64,000 nt of DNA from Furcasterigmium furcatum (Eukaryota > Ascomycota > Sordariomycetes > Glomerellales > Plectosphaerellaceae). This document shows, one piece after another, positions 25,148 through 34,943 of this stretch. A program made the translations under genes and the position numbers. The stretch spans positions 1,490,961-1,554,960 of the forward strand of contig BCIA01000006.1 of the NCBI GenBank assembly GCA_001599815.1, in the 5' to 3' direction. The notes below the pieces were generated by a model that saw only the letters and a program-made list of their open reading frames with translations, had not been told where the DNA came from and made no database searches. Positions within the stretch are counted from its first letter, which is position 1, and every line of letters starts with the position of its first letter.

Positions 25148-25160
25148 GAGCCGCCGGCTC
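25148..25160. promoter_or_regulatory. Cluster palindrome GAGCCGCCGGCTC, copy 3
   Basis: A perfect 13-bp palindrome, and the symmetry extends imperfectly outward (GCCGA on the left, TCGGC on the right). It lies 156 bp from the TF2 start and 327 bp from the ligase start. Confidence 0.7.
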
Positions 25161-25303
25161 TCGGCTTCTTCCTGGATCCCCCAAAGTCCCCCGCAGTCTT
25201 GGTACTTGAGCCGGCGGCGCGGCATCCCCCTCAAAACTTCCCCAGATCCACCACCTCGTCGAGCCGCCGGCACAGCCTTCCAGCTCTCACGGTCGTCAGC
25301 ATA

Positions 25304-27886
25304 ATGGAACCGAAGCGGATTCGCCACGCGTGCAGCCGATGCCGCCGGCAGAAGTTGAGGGTCCGTGATCCATGCGGCCTGCCCTGTTCTCTTGGCTGAC
25401 TCGCGGCCGACAGTGTGACTTTCAGCGCCCGTGCCCGCTCTGCGTGAGAGCCGGCGCGGAGTGTACTGAGGCAACGGAACGAACCTGGTCAGTTTTGCTT
25501 ACCTGGCCGCCCCCTGATTTTCCCTGATTGATGACCTGAGCCGGAGTGTAGGCGATCCAACAGACCCAAAAGTGCGGTGTACCAAGCACGGCACGCGCCG
25601 CCGCATGGTCAGTCGGAGCCGGAGGAGAGACGGTCCTCCGTTCATGTCCAGACTCGGGCCAGGGCTCGGCGTGAGAGCAGCGTGGCCACCCGGATTGTTG
25701 CTGCCGGTGCCAACAGCTCCTCGTTCCACAGCGCGACAGGCTCTCCGGCGACCCATGCAGAGCATGAGGATGGGGTGCCACCGGACCAGCGCGCCTCAGC
25801 GCTTCATCTTGTTGGAAAGGTATGGGCTGCCAGCAAGAAACCTTGGAGCTTCATCTAATGCCAATGTGATTTAGATCTTCCAAAAGTACCATGTCGCCGC
25901 TTCTAGTCGGACGCGAGAGGTTGATGCCATACCATCATCAGACTCGCCCCAAGATGGCTCAGCTCCAGTCCAGTCTCAGTTGGTGCCAGTGGCCGATCTT
26001 ATAGGCATTTCCTTGCCCTCGCTGGACGTTGTCAACGCCCTGCTGGACTCATACAGAGAGTCAGTGCATTGGTACATCCGCGTGTTCCACGAACCATCCC
26101 TGCGTGCCCGGCTGCAACCCATAGCAGAGACTGGGCTCGCGTCGCGACAGCAGCGACCTCTCCTACTTCTGGCACTGATTGTGCTCGCTATTGGCGCCCG
26201 ATTCATCTCCGATGATGCACGGCAGAATAGATGCCAAGGCGTCCCTCTGGCTGACGTCGCATCCAACATGATCACGGCAGCCGAGAGATGGTATCTTCCG
26301 TCCATGGACTTCATCACAGTCGACACTGTGGCATACTCATACCTGTTGGGAACATTCTACCTATGGAACCGCCAGTCAAGAGCGGCATTCATTACTACGG
26401 GGACGACAATACGTGCAGCCCAGTTCATCGGCCTCAACCAAGAGGCACACTGGGGCAATCTCGACCCCTTCGAGCAGGAATCCCGGAGGTGTCTATGGTG
26501 GTCTGTGTTCATCGCAGCGGGGTAAGCTGGACAATATGCGCCTGGCTTATAAATTCGCTGACCTCCGGTTACAGGTTCATTTCCATGTCCTGGGGCACGC
26601 CTCCAATGCTCAGTGAGACGGACTGCAACGTCCGGCAACCTCTTGATCTCGACGACACTGCAGAACAGTATCCGGGATCTAGCTCCCTCGAAACACTTGA
26701 AGACGGCACTGTCCGGCCCGTGACGGTTGGTTCGTACAACCGATACAAGGCCGAGATGTACAAGATTGCCATTTCTATCATGCGCCAGATCTACTTTTCT
26801 CAACACCGTGACACCGAGGAGCTTTGCCGTCTCATCTCGAAACTCCACCAGAGGTTGCTGGCATGGGAAAAGTCCATCCCTCCTGAGCTGCGGATAGAGT
26901 CACACCCTCCCATCAGCCCGGAGGACAGCCGCGACGCCTCTCTGCAGAGAGTGTTTGCCATCCAGGCCCTCACTCTTCGCGTGTCTTACGACAACGTGCA
27001 GATATTCTTGTTCCGGCCCCTGATCTCGATCGGTGGTGTGCCGAGATCCCACGTGTCTACCCGAGAGAACTCGCCAGCACAGATGGCACGGACGAGCCTG
27101 GACAGCGTGCCGAGCTCATTCATGAGAATTGCGCAACAGCAGTGCTGGACCTCCGCGACCAGGACGTCCATGGTGGCCCAACGGCCTGATCTTCTGCGGC
27201 TCTTCCAGTTCGGCTTTCCCGCCATCCATGTCGGGGTGCACGCCTTCTCGGCGGGCGTGATGCTGGGCCTCCTGGCCCTCCTCGGACCGCTATCTGCTCG
27301 TGGCCAGGAGAGCAAGCGCGGCATTGCGAGAATCATCCAGATTCCCAAAGCAACCAAGCTGAGATCTCATGTATGGAGTCAGATGACGCAGGTTCTCACG
27401 GACTTGATGCATGTCATCGCCGCGGAGGAAACAAAGGCTCTGATTGCCAACCCAGCTGGGCTCGACTTCAGCGAGATCCCTGCAAAGCCCGACACCTTTG
27501 GAGAGCCTCCAGACCATTATCCGGAGGCTGTAGACCCCTCGCTGGAGTCCAGGTCCTCAGAGCCTGAGGCATCGATCACCGTCAATGTTGACCGGCGGAG
27601 TAACGATGACAACGTTCAGGGGCAGCCAGCGCCACGCCCCGCCCATATGCAGTCAGAGATGGACGAAGGGGTTAGTATCCGTCAAGACTCGCAGACATCT
27701 GGCATTTCTGATCAGGCCATGCCTGATATGGCGAGCCACCATCCGTCCCAGGACCACCCACAGGGTGAGCTCTTCGACATGTCCGAGTTCTGGGTTCCGC
27801 CACAAGCCGGATGGCAGGCGGGTCCCATGCAGGCTCAGGGTATGGATCAATCGTGGATGTGGGACTGGTCGTTTCCGTATCATTGA
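25304..27886 (+). CDS. Zn2Cys6 transcription factor (TF2) of cluster 1, 785 aa
   Basis: Five exons: 25304..25360, 25414..25487, 25552..25819, 25875..26521, 26575..27886 (785 aa). The zinc cluster is C10-x2-C13-x6-C20-x5-C26-x2-C29-x6-C36; the first intron falls exactly before the third Cys. Exon 3 encodes an Arg/Ser/Pro-rich linker, and the ALHLVGK/IFQKY junction across intron 3 confirms the frame. The fungal_trans middle domain runs from about residue 190 (PSLDVVNALLDSY, HWYIRVFHEP) through RRCLWWSVF. The C-terminal 130 residues are Pro/Gln/Asp/Ser-rich and end in an aromatic-acidic tail, a plausible activation region. It acts in the nucleus. Sharing a promoter with the ligase and facing a cluster palindrome at -156, it could autoregulate. 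Two regulators in a six-gene cluster is unusual; which one reads the palindrome cannot be told. Confidence 0.87.
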
Positions 27887-28273
27887 GCGTAGACAATAAT
27901 CTACGTACTACTCAACTACGTACCGGACCATCTTACGTCGCCCGGAGTGTCTGGTCTGTGAACGGCGGCTTGGAAGGGAGTCTGACGGAGCCGCCGGCTC
28001 AAGGCTCAGTTCTCAAGGTCCTCCGCTGCCGAAGCACCCAGGGTGCCTTTTATTCTGAGGGATCTAAGGGGCGGGGAAATGCCGCGCTAGCAGGAGCCAT
28101 GACTAGATACTCCATGAGGGGAGTGATTTCCCCGGATTCACTCCACCTGGACGGATCCAGGTTTCCTATCTACCCGAGTCAGGTGTTTAAAAGAATGGCA
28201 AACGCTTACAACTTGGGGATGAAATGATTATGCAGAAAATATCTCATGAGGCTTTCGTTTCATCATTGTCAAT
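27887..28273 (+). promoter_or_regulatory. Promoter of the DUF1254 gene
   Basis: This 387-bp gap holds the fourth cluster palindrome (27988-28000) and an inverted CCCCTCAT element (ATGAGGGG, 28114-28121). Confidence 0.62.
27988..28000. promoter_or_regulatory. Cluster palindrome GAGCCGCCGGCTC, copy 4
   Basis: A perfect 13-bp palindrome 274 bp upstream of the DUF1254 gene start and 102 bp after the TF2 stop. It ties the secreted protein gene to the upstream enzyme genes and marks the right edge of the regulon. Confidence 0.7.
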
Positions 28274-30003
28274 ATGAAGATCTCCTCAGTCTTGTGGGTG
28301 GTGCAGGCCCTGGCATCTGCTGCTAATGCCGTGTCCATCCCTCCCCATGTCGACGAGCAGGGTTGCGTCACCGACGCTTGTCGTCAAGATGCCCTCGCTT
28401 TTGCATTTTCAGTGAGTCCAGAAGCTCGCTTGTCAGTCATCTCTCTCTGGAGCAAGACCTGACAACTTGATAGTATGGTTATGCATGGTGGGCATATGCC
28501 CAGTTGACCATGCCCATCTCCAACGTTACAGCCAACCATCTCTACCCGAACCGAAACATGGCCAGACCCGGTGCCATCGGTGTTGTGAGACCCAACGCCG
28601 ATACACTGTATTCAACACTGTTTATTGATCTGTCCGGGGCGGATCTTGTCTTGACAGTTCCCGAGGTGCCCCAGGACCGATACTGGGTGTTCCCTATTTC
28701 AAACCCGTGAGTTTACAGGAGTGAAAAGATAACTTTCCCTGTTACTTGTCGAGAAATCACATTGACACCTCGCCAGATATGGCGACAACCTAGCAAATAT
28801 TGGCAGCATCACCAACCACTCGGCGGGAGACTACCTCATCCGCTACGACCCTATCAACTATGGCGTGGCTGAGACCCCCGAAGACAGCCGCTTTGCTGGC
28901 ATTGTGTACCTGCCATCGGCTTACGGCATCGCGATGCTGCGTGTCCGCGCCTCCTCGGACGAAGGCGATCTGGAAGTGGCACGCAGCATCCAAGCTGGAT
29001 TCAAGATCCGCGAGCGCAGGAGATGCGGCACACCCGTCGCACCGCCCCTGGATTTCAGCTTCCTCCAAGATGATGAATTTTCGATTGGAAAGGTACCCTT
29101 GTACGAACTCGTCCTCAGGTTGACCGCGAAGCTCTCGCCCTATAACCCGCCATACATCGTCGGCGACCGCGCCTGGGTCAGCAACACCCTTCGCAACGCC
29201 GGCATCAGTGACGGCCGCTTCATCATGCCCGAGGGAGCCAACCTGACAGCCGCCGTTGCTGCTAGCAACAGCTCAGTACAAGCTCTGCTGAGCGTGCCCG
29301 GCATCATGATTAATCTGGGCAACGGCTGGACGACGCGAAGCCCCCAAGCCATCGGCAAGTACGGTTCGTACTACACCATGCGGTATTTCCTAGCGAGCAG
29401 GGGTTATCTGGCCTTGACGACGCAGCAGGTGGTCTATCCCTCGTACATGTCCGACATTGTTCTGAAAGAGGGCCAGTCTGCCCTCGTCGAGTTTCCCAGC
29501 CGGCCGAAGATTCTCCCTGGCGGATTCTGGAGCTTGACCGCGTATGACGCGCGGGGCTACCTCGTGGAGAACTCACTGAACAGGTATTCCCTGGGCGACG
29601 GGAACAACCTGACGTATCCCGATGGGCGGCCGTTGGCCGAAGGGGATAGGGGAGCGTTCCAGATCCTTCTCCAGGGCAGCAATGCAGAGCCGCCTTCGAA
29701 TTGGACAAGCAAGTAAGTCAATCAGAACCTCTCATGGGGCGGTTGAACAGGAAACTGCCTCGAGAAGGGCATCAGGCTCTCACAGAGTCGCTAACATACT
29801 GGTCAATGATATAGCTGGCTTCCTGTGGCCCCTGGTGCCGGGAGCGTGTCGATTACCTGTAAGTTTTCGTGAGCCTAGTAGCAGCCTTGCGTTGGTATTT
29901 GTTGCTAATCATGGTAGTGAGGTGGTACGGCGCCGAAACGTTCATGAGCGATGGCTCGTATGTGCATCCGGTCGTGAAGGTCATCGAGTCGGTGCGGGGT
30001 TGA
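28274..30003 (+). CDS. Secreted DUF1254/DUF1214-type protein, 478 aa
   Basis: Five exons: 28274..28411, 28474..28706, 28777..29712, 29815..29858, 29918..30003 (478 aa). The N-terminus is a signal peptide (MKISSVLWVVQALASAANA). The next part has the DUF1254 signatures AFSYGYAWW, VVRPNADTLYS and DRYWVFPI, and the C-terminal half (GGFWSLTAYDARGYLVENSLNRYSLGD region, then NWLPVAPG and LRWYGAE) matches DUF1214. Proteins of this two-domain kind are common in bacteria and Pezizomycotina and have no settled activity. Several NxS/T sites suggest glycosylation. Because it shares the cluster palindrome, it may act outside the cell on a precursor of the imported acid; that is inference. The last two exons are short (44 and 86 nt) but complete the conserved C-terminus. 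Confidence 0.86.
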
Positions 30004-31304
30004 AATACAAGTACCTGGGGATGCCTTCGTGTGTAGCATTGTAAATACATTAACTAGGACGAGGACGATGGCATGGGAAAATATATCCAACACGCAGAGT
30101 ACAAGCTTCGGAATGTGCTATCGCACGTCGAACAAAGAGCCGTCTCGGGGAACCGCACTTTCGTCATCGGAGTACTTGAGAGGCGCTGCCGCGCTGCATG
30201 TCGGGTCTCGGGCATGTCGGCTCTCGGTGTTCGTGGTAGGAGTAGAGGGCGGCTTTCCATTCTCGGCAGTGTTCCTGACAGCAGCCCGTCTATTCAGGGG
30301 AGAAGGAATGACGAAAGGAGACGCCCCGCTAGGACTTCGGTCTGATGATGAACGTTCCTTGTATTCTTGATCCACGCCGAATTCAAAACACTCGTGCCTA
30401 CTAGTACAGTCGTGACGGAAGACTGCTCAATGCGGATGTCATATTTGGGCTGTGCTTGCCAACCCCTGCTAGACGGCCATCCCATGCCACGAGGCGTTGG
30501 GTCGGTTGGGGGGTGCGGCGGCGTAAGGAGCGTTTCATGAACAGATGGTGACTTGTGTGGAATAACTCTTTGCGTCGAGAGAATTACCAGACGTCGACCA
30601 CCAGGCAGAAACACCCCAATCCTCCCGGATATCTTAGAAGCACGCCCCTCTCGTTCTTGGGACCAGGCCTCGAGGTCCCACAGCCTTTGATGGCCAGCTT
30701 TGCCTAGACGGCAACATCGATCATACATCATGTACTTATTCCCATAATGTTTAATCGTTACCGCGGCTTGGTCCGGCCGGAGGTGCTGCCCCCACGACAT
30801 CCATGATCGAAGTTCTCGAGTCATGTCCGTATGTGGGCCCAACTCCAAAATTAAAAATAACCCGGAGATGCTCGAACGTGTACGCACGTGGTTCTAAGCC
30901 ACCTCTCGACGACTCCCAAGCTGTCTGATGAGCCTCGGACCAGACCACCTGGCAGCCCAAAAAGTGTCTAGGACAGCGATTAAAGCAACACTCTTTGACA
31001 CAATGCGCCTTGAGAAGGAGCCCCCGCAATAGGCAGCAAGCTGAAGGGATGGTGGAGTGAATACCTCTCTGGGGTAGACGTATACTGGATTGAGCCGTCT
31101 TGCTCGCGGCAGATTTGACCGAAGCAGCAAGCGAAAACCCGAGGCTTGACTGCCATGGTGCCGTCGCTGGGCGCATCTCTCAAGCTTCTACTAGGTATCC
31201 TGCTCTGCGAAACCCTCGAGGTATAAGAGCGCCTTTTCCCTCAGTTGCAGTTGAATATTTCGATCAATCAATCTTCCAGAACCAACATCAGCTGCACTTT
31301 CACA
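30004..31304. other. Intergenic boundary between clusters 1 and 2
   Basis: A 1.3-kb gap with no gene recognised. It holds the 3' flank of the DUF1254 gene and the promoter of the hydroxylase-dehydrogenase gene. A TATA-like sequence (gaggtataagag) lies at about 31218. No copy of the cluster-1 palindrome was found, consistent with a regulatory boundary. Confidence 0.5.
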
Positions 31305-32507
31305 ATGCATCCCTTTTACGAAGCTTTTACTACCTCGCGGCTATTCGCAATGGCGTATTGTCTTATTTTGTCCCTTATCCATGTTGTGGTAGGGTCTATT
31401 CTGTTTGACCTGGTTCATTGGGTGGCTCATCAATCCGGCCGATCCTCAAACCCAATACTCCGGTGGTTGGCACGAATGCATATTGTGCATCATCAGTACT
31501 TCGACAGAGGATTGAACTTCAACCAGTCATTCTCAAATCTGAATCTGCTGCTCAACTTGCCGCTGGAGCTGCTCTGTCAACTCATCGGCAGTTTGTTGAG
31601 CTGGCAGCTCACGCGCGCCTTGACCCCGAGACCTTCCCTCCTTGTGCATCAAGATCTTCATCTGGTCTTGATGTTCCTTGTCATCCGCTCATGCGTGGTG
31701 GCTTGGAGTGAAGGGCGAGACTCCAACCATGTTCCATACACTCGATTGCCCAAAGACCCCTACTCGGTCTGGGTTGGCCCTCAGTACCACGCCCTACATC
31801 ACATTGACCCTCAAGCCTACTTTGGATCAATGGTTCGCCTGGTGGACTGGGTCTTCGGCACTGCTACGACATTGCGAGGTCGCAGCATCACCATGACAGG
31901 AGCGCGTGGAGCCCTCGGACAGGCGTTGTTGAAAGAGCTCAGCCATGAGAAAGGCACATCAATCCAGACGCTTCAATTCGGGCGTGATTGGGATTATGAT
32001 ACGTACGGCGGTCTGGAAGCGACACTCCGAACCACCGATATCCTGATCCTCGCCCATGGGTCCAAGGGACATGATGCGATGAGGGCCAACTGTGAAAGCT
32101 CTGTTGCAATCATCGACACCTTCATGCGTGTCCGGGAACAGCCAACATCTCTGCTAAGACCGGAGATATGGTACATCGGCAGCGAGGCAGAGCTCCACGG
32201 CGCGTGGACGGAGAACATGGAAAAGTACACGCAGTCCAAGCGTGCGTTTGCGCAGTATGCCCGGGCTTACTACGAGGACGAGGACTTTACCTACCGACAC
32301 ATCGTTCCGGCAGCGTTCTCATCTAGCATGGGTCCGGCGCTCGTAAGTGCACGCTGGGCGGCTTCTGTCACGTTGTGGTTAGTCCGGCGCGGTGCTCGAT
32401 ACGTTCCTGTCACATACACGGGACTGGCGCTTATGAACTTTGTACGGTTTTATTTCTGGGTCAAGCCAGTGAGATCGGGAAAGCCAAAGAAAAAGAATGG
32501 CAAGTAA
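31305..32507 (+). CDS. Fused fatty-acid-hydroxylase / short-chain dehydrogenase, 400 aa
   Basis: A single-exon protein of 400 aa. The N-terminal 190 residues form a di-iron membrane hydroxylase of the sterol desaturase/fatty-acid hydroxylase superfamily, with histidine boxes H38-x3-H42, H59-x2-H62-H63 and H162-x2-H165-H166 and hydrophobic helices between. The C-terminal 205 residues form a Rossmann domain with TGARGALG (198-205) and the SDR active-site pair Y308-x3-K312. A basic KKK-rich tail (KPKKKNGK) could act as an ER-retrieval signal. The order and length match the bacterial, notably cyanobacterial, 'bifunctional sterol desaturase/short chain dehydrogenase' family that I know as PRK07424 (about 400 aa). 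It probably hydroxylates a lipid or terpenoid-like chain and then oxidises or reduces the product. The lack of introns, unlike most neighbours, fits horizontal transfer but does not prove it. Confidence 0.82.
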   Translation: MHPFYEAFTTSRLFAMAYCLILSLIHVVVGSILFDLVHWVAHQSGRSSNPILRWLARMHIVHHQYFDRGLNFNQSFSNLNLLLNLPLELLCQLIGSLLSWQLTRALTPRPSLLVHQDLHLVLMFLVIRSCVVAWSEGRDSNHVPYTRLPKDPYSVWVGPQYHALHHIDPQAYFGSMVRLVDWVFGTATTLRGRSITMTGARGALGQALLKELSHEKGTSIQTLQFGRDWDYDTYGGLEATLRTTDILILAHGSKGHDAMRANCESSVAIIDTFMRVREQPTSLLRPEIWYIGSEAELHGAWTENMEKYTQSKRAFAQYARAYYEDEDFTYRHIVPAAFSSSMGPALVSARWAASVTLWLVRRGARYVPVTYTGLALMNFVRFYFWVKPVRSGKPKKKNGK

Positions 32508-32758
32508 GGCAATTTATCTCTATCAATATGGAGTTTCTCAGCGTCATGCCCATACGCCACAAGCATAAAGCTGAGAACTCCAAGTCGATTCAACAACAAT
32601 CGAGTAGATCTCCATACCTACTTTGAATAATAGTACGACCTGGCCCCTCAATGACAGTGGCTCGGCATCGCAGCCGCCCATCACAATCTCATAATTATCT
32701 GTATTCGTACGTGTAATGAAACCCCATGCAGTGCCGTTAGTCCCCCCAGGCCAGCCTT

Positions 32759-34419
32759 CTACGCGGCCACGGTCCCAAAGCGCTCCGCCAACAGCGTGCG
32801 GACGTATTTCCCCGATCGGTTAGTTGGAATCGACTCGACGAAGGATACCTGGTGACCGGTTTAGAATCAGACGCATGGCAAAGGGGGCGGGGGAGACCAA
32901 CGAATTTCGGGACCTTGAAATCTGCGGACCGCTGCCGGACATAACGCTTTACATCCAGAGCACTCAGGCGGCATCCTGGCTTCACAATAACCGCAACTCC
33001 GATGTCCTCTCCGTAGATGTCGTCTTGCACCTTGAAACACACGACCTGCTGGACGGCCTCGTTGGCGAGAATGATGTGCTCGATCTCGAGGGGACTGATC
33101 TTCTCGCCGCCCTTGTTGATCATCTCCTTGATGCGCCCGGTTATCTGCAGCCGGCCGTCTGGGTGCAGGACTCCCAGATCGCCGGTGCGGAAGAAGCCGC
33201 CCGGGAAGAAGGCCTCCTTGTTGGCAGCCGGGTCGTCCAGGTAGCCTGTGATGACGCACGAGCCGCGAATGCAGACCTCTCCCGCGAGGCCGGGCTGGTC
33301 GGTGAGCCGGAACGACTCCCCGTCCGGGACGCACACCCTGACCTCGACCTCCTCTGGCACGGGGTAGTGGCCAGCCCGACGACTCGTGATGATGTCGAGG
33401 CGGTTGCAGAAGATAGCCTGAACAGTCTCCGTCATGCCGTACCCCTCCAGTACAGGGCAGCCCAGGGTGCTCTCGATCTGGGCGATGAGATCCCCGGAGA
33501 TGCTGCTACCGCCAGACCTCACGAATCGGAGAGGCACACCCTCTGGCGGGCGCGGGAAGGATAGAAGCAACCGATGCAAAGTAGGGACGGCATGGTACCA
33601 CGTGGCGCCGAACTCCACGAACTGGTTCCAGATGGCCCCTGAGAGCGAGCGAGGAATGATGGCACAGCCGCCTGCGGCGAGGGCACAGAGCAGTGACGAA
33701 CAGGTGCCGCCAACGTGGAAGAAAGGGGCGACGATGACCGTGCGATCCGACGGGAGAAGGGCATGTGCCTTGATAAGGATACGTACCGACGCGAGGATGG
33801 CTGCGTGCGTCAGGCCGACGGCCTTGGGTAGACCCGTCGTGCCGCTGGTGTAGTGGAGGAGGACGACATCATCCGGACGGACCTCCTCGGGAGAGACGAG
33901 GGCTGCGGCAGCGGCGAACGAGGACGAGATGGAGTCTTGAGTATCCTGCTGCTCCTCTGCTACGTGCCTCAAACACACCTGCTGGGCCGCTTCGTCCCAT
34001 TTGCATTTTGCAATGGGGATGCGCAGAGTCACGCCCGCGGGGACCATCGGAGGGGTCAGCTGGGGGGAGTCGCCATCATCGGGGATAATGGCACAGGACG
34101 GCCGGATGCGCTCAAGCATCTGCATTTGCTCCTCGAGTTTGCCATCGGGGTTGAGCGGGGCGACCACGGCTCGCTGACGGATGAGAGCCAGGAAGAGGAT
34201 GACGAATTCCACTCCGTTGGGGAGGGCGACGGCGACGCGACTCCCGGCCGTCACGCCGTAGTCGGCGAGCAGCATCTGGGCTCGGATGACCAGGTCCCCG
34301 AGGTGCTGGTAGGATATTTGCAGTGCATTGTTGGTGTCCGACCCAGGGGCTGGAGGGACAATGATGGCAGGAGTGTCTGGGCCAGGGGATGGCAGAAGGA
34401 TCACCTCGGATTGCAGCAT
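32759..34419 (-). CDS. Stand-alone adenylating enzyme, Pcs60-like ANL family, 535 aa
   Basis: Two exons on the minus strand: 32902..34419 and 32759..32848 (535 aa). Motifs: TSGTTGLPKA (191-200, where the usual final Gly is Ala), FFHVGGT, GATWYHAVPTLH, GYGMTE, GFFRTGDLG, GRIKEMINKGGEKI and, after the splice, the catalytic-Lys motif NRSGK (K520). The internal features GATWYHAVPT and RSGGSS are like the Pcs60/oxalyl-CoA-synthetase branch. Unlike Pcs60 there is no PTS1 (it ends TVAA), so it is probably cytosolic. Without the spliced 30-codon last exon the protein would lose its catalytic Lys. It is divergent, 524 bp apart, from a carrier-condensation protein that lacks an adenylation domain. I infer that it loads that carrier, though a free acyl-CoA ligase role is also possible. 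Confidence 0.85.
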
Positions 34420-34943
34420 GCTGAGGAAGAAGCGAGAGTTCTTTGGGGGAGGTCGGAGGACGGGAAGATGGGTTCAACCTGCAAAAGCAGACGGAGGAGG
34501 GGGATGGAGATCGCTGAGATGGCTGCTTTGCTTTTGTCACCTCCCAGATCGGCGCGTCGAGTCGGGCATGTCCTGTCCGATGAGGTGACATTGATCAGAT
34601 GTGCTCAGCTGAATCGCCGGCGGCACGTTTGAGACGGCCTGGACTCTGCGTCCTGCGTCCTGCATCCTGCATCCTGTATGTACCACACCAAAAAGACGCC
34701 CCCATCCGATCGAGACCGAGGTCTCCCGCGCTGCAGCTGAGCGATTTAGGAGAAGTGACGAGACGTGCAGCACCGAGCCGAGGGCACATTGATTCCAGGG
34801 CGCAGAGACCAGCCTGCTCCTGGGAGCTGAGGAGCCATCCAGGTTCGTAGTAAGACGTCAGAGATAGATAAACATGTCCGCCGCGGCCCAGAGCCTGTTT
34901 GCTCAACACTTGCCATGCAGTATCCCGGTGTCGAATCTACATC
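34420..34943. promoter_or_regulatory. Bidirectional promoter adenylating enzyme / T-C protein
   Basis: A 524-bp region between divergent starts. It contains AGACGGAGGAGGGG (34489-34502), which recurs in the promoter of the 2OG oxygenase. It also contains a run of four 7-bp TCCTGYR units (34651-34678) and a GCCGGCGGC segment near 34618. Confidence 0.5.

Larger units (their letters stand above)
24822..25303. promoter_or_regulatory. Bidirectional promoter ligase / TF2
   Basis: This 482-bp region lies between divergent starts. It holds a perfect cluster palindrome at 25148-25160, a near-copy at 25261-25273 (one mismatch), and three tandem CCCCTCAY units at 25069-25092. It is the densest collection of both elements in the cluster. 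Confidence 0.68.

Noticed and set aside
22800..28130. GC-rich ccccgg/ggggaa palindromes as a further cluster motif
   Set aside because: Short, variable and of the kind expected by chance in this base composition; only the 13-bp palindrome and CCCCTCAW are consistent across all four promoters.
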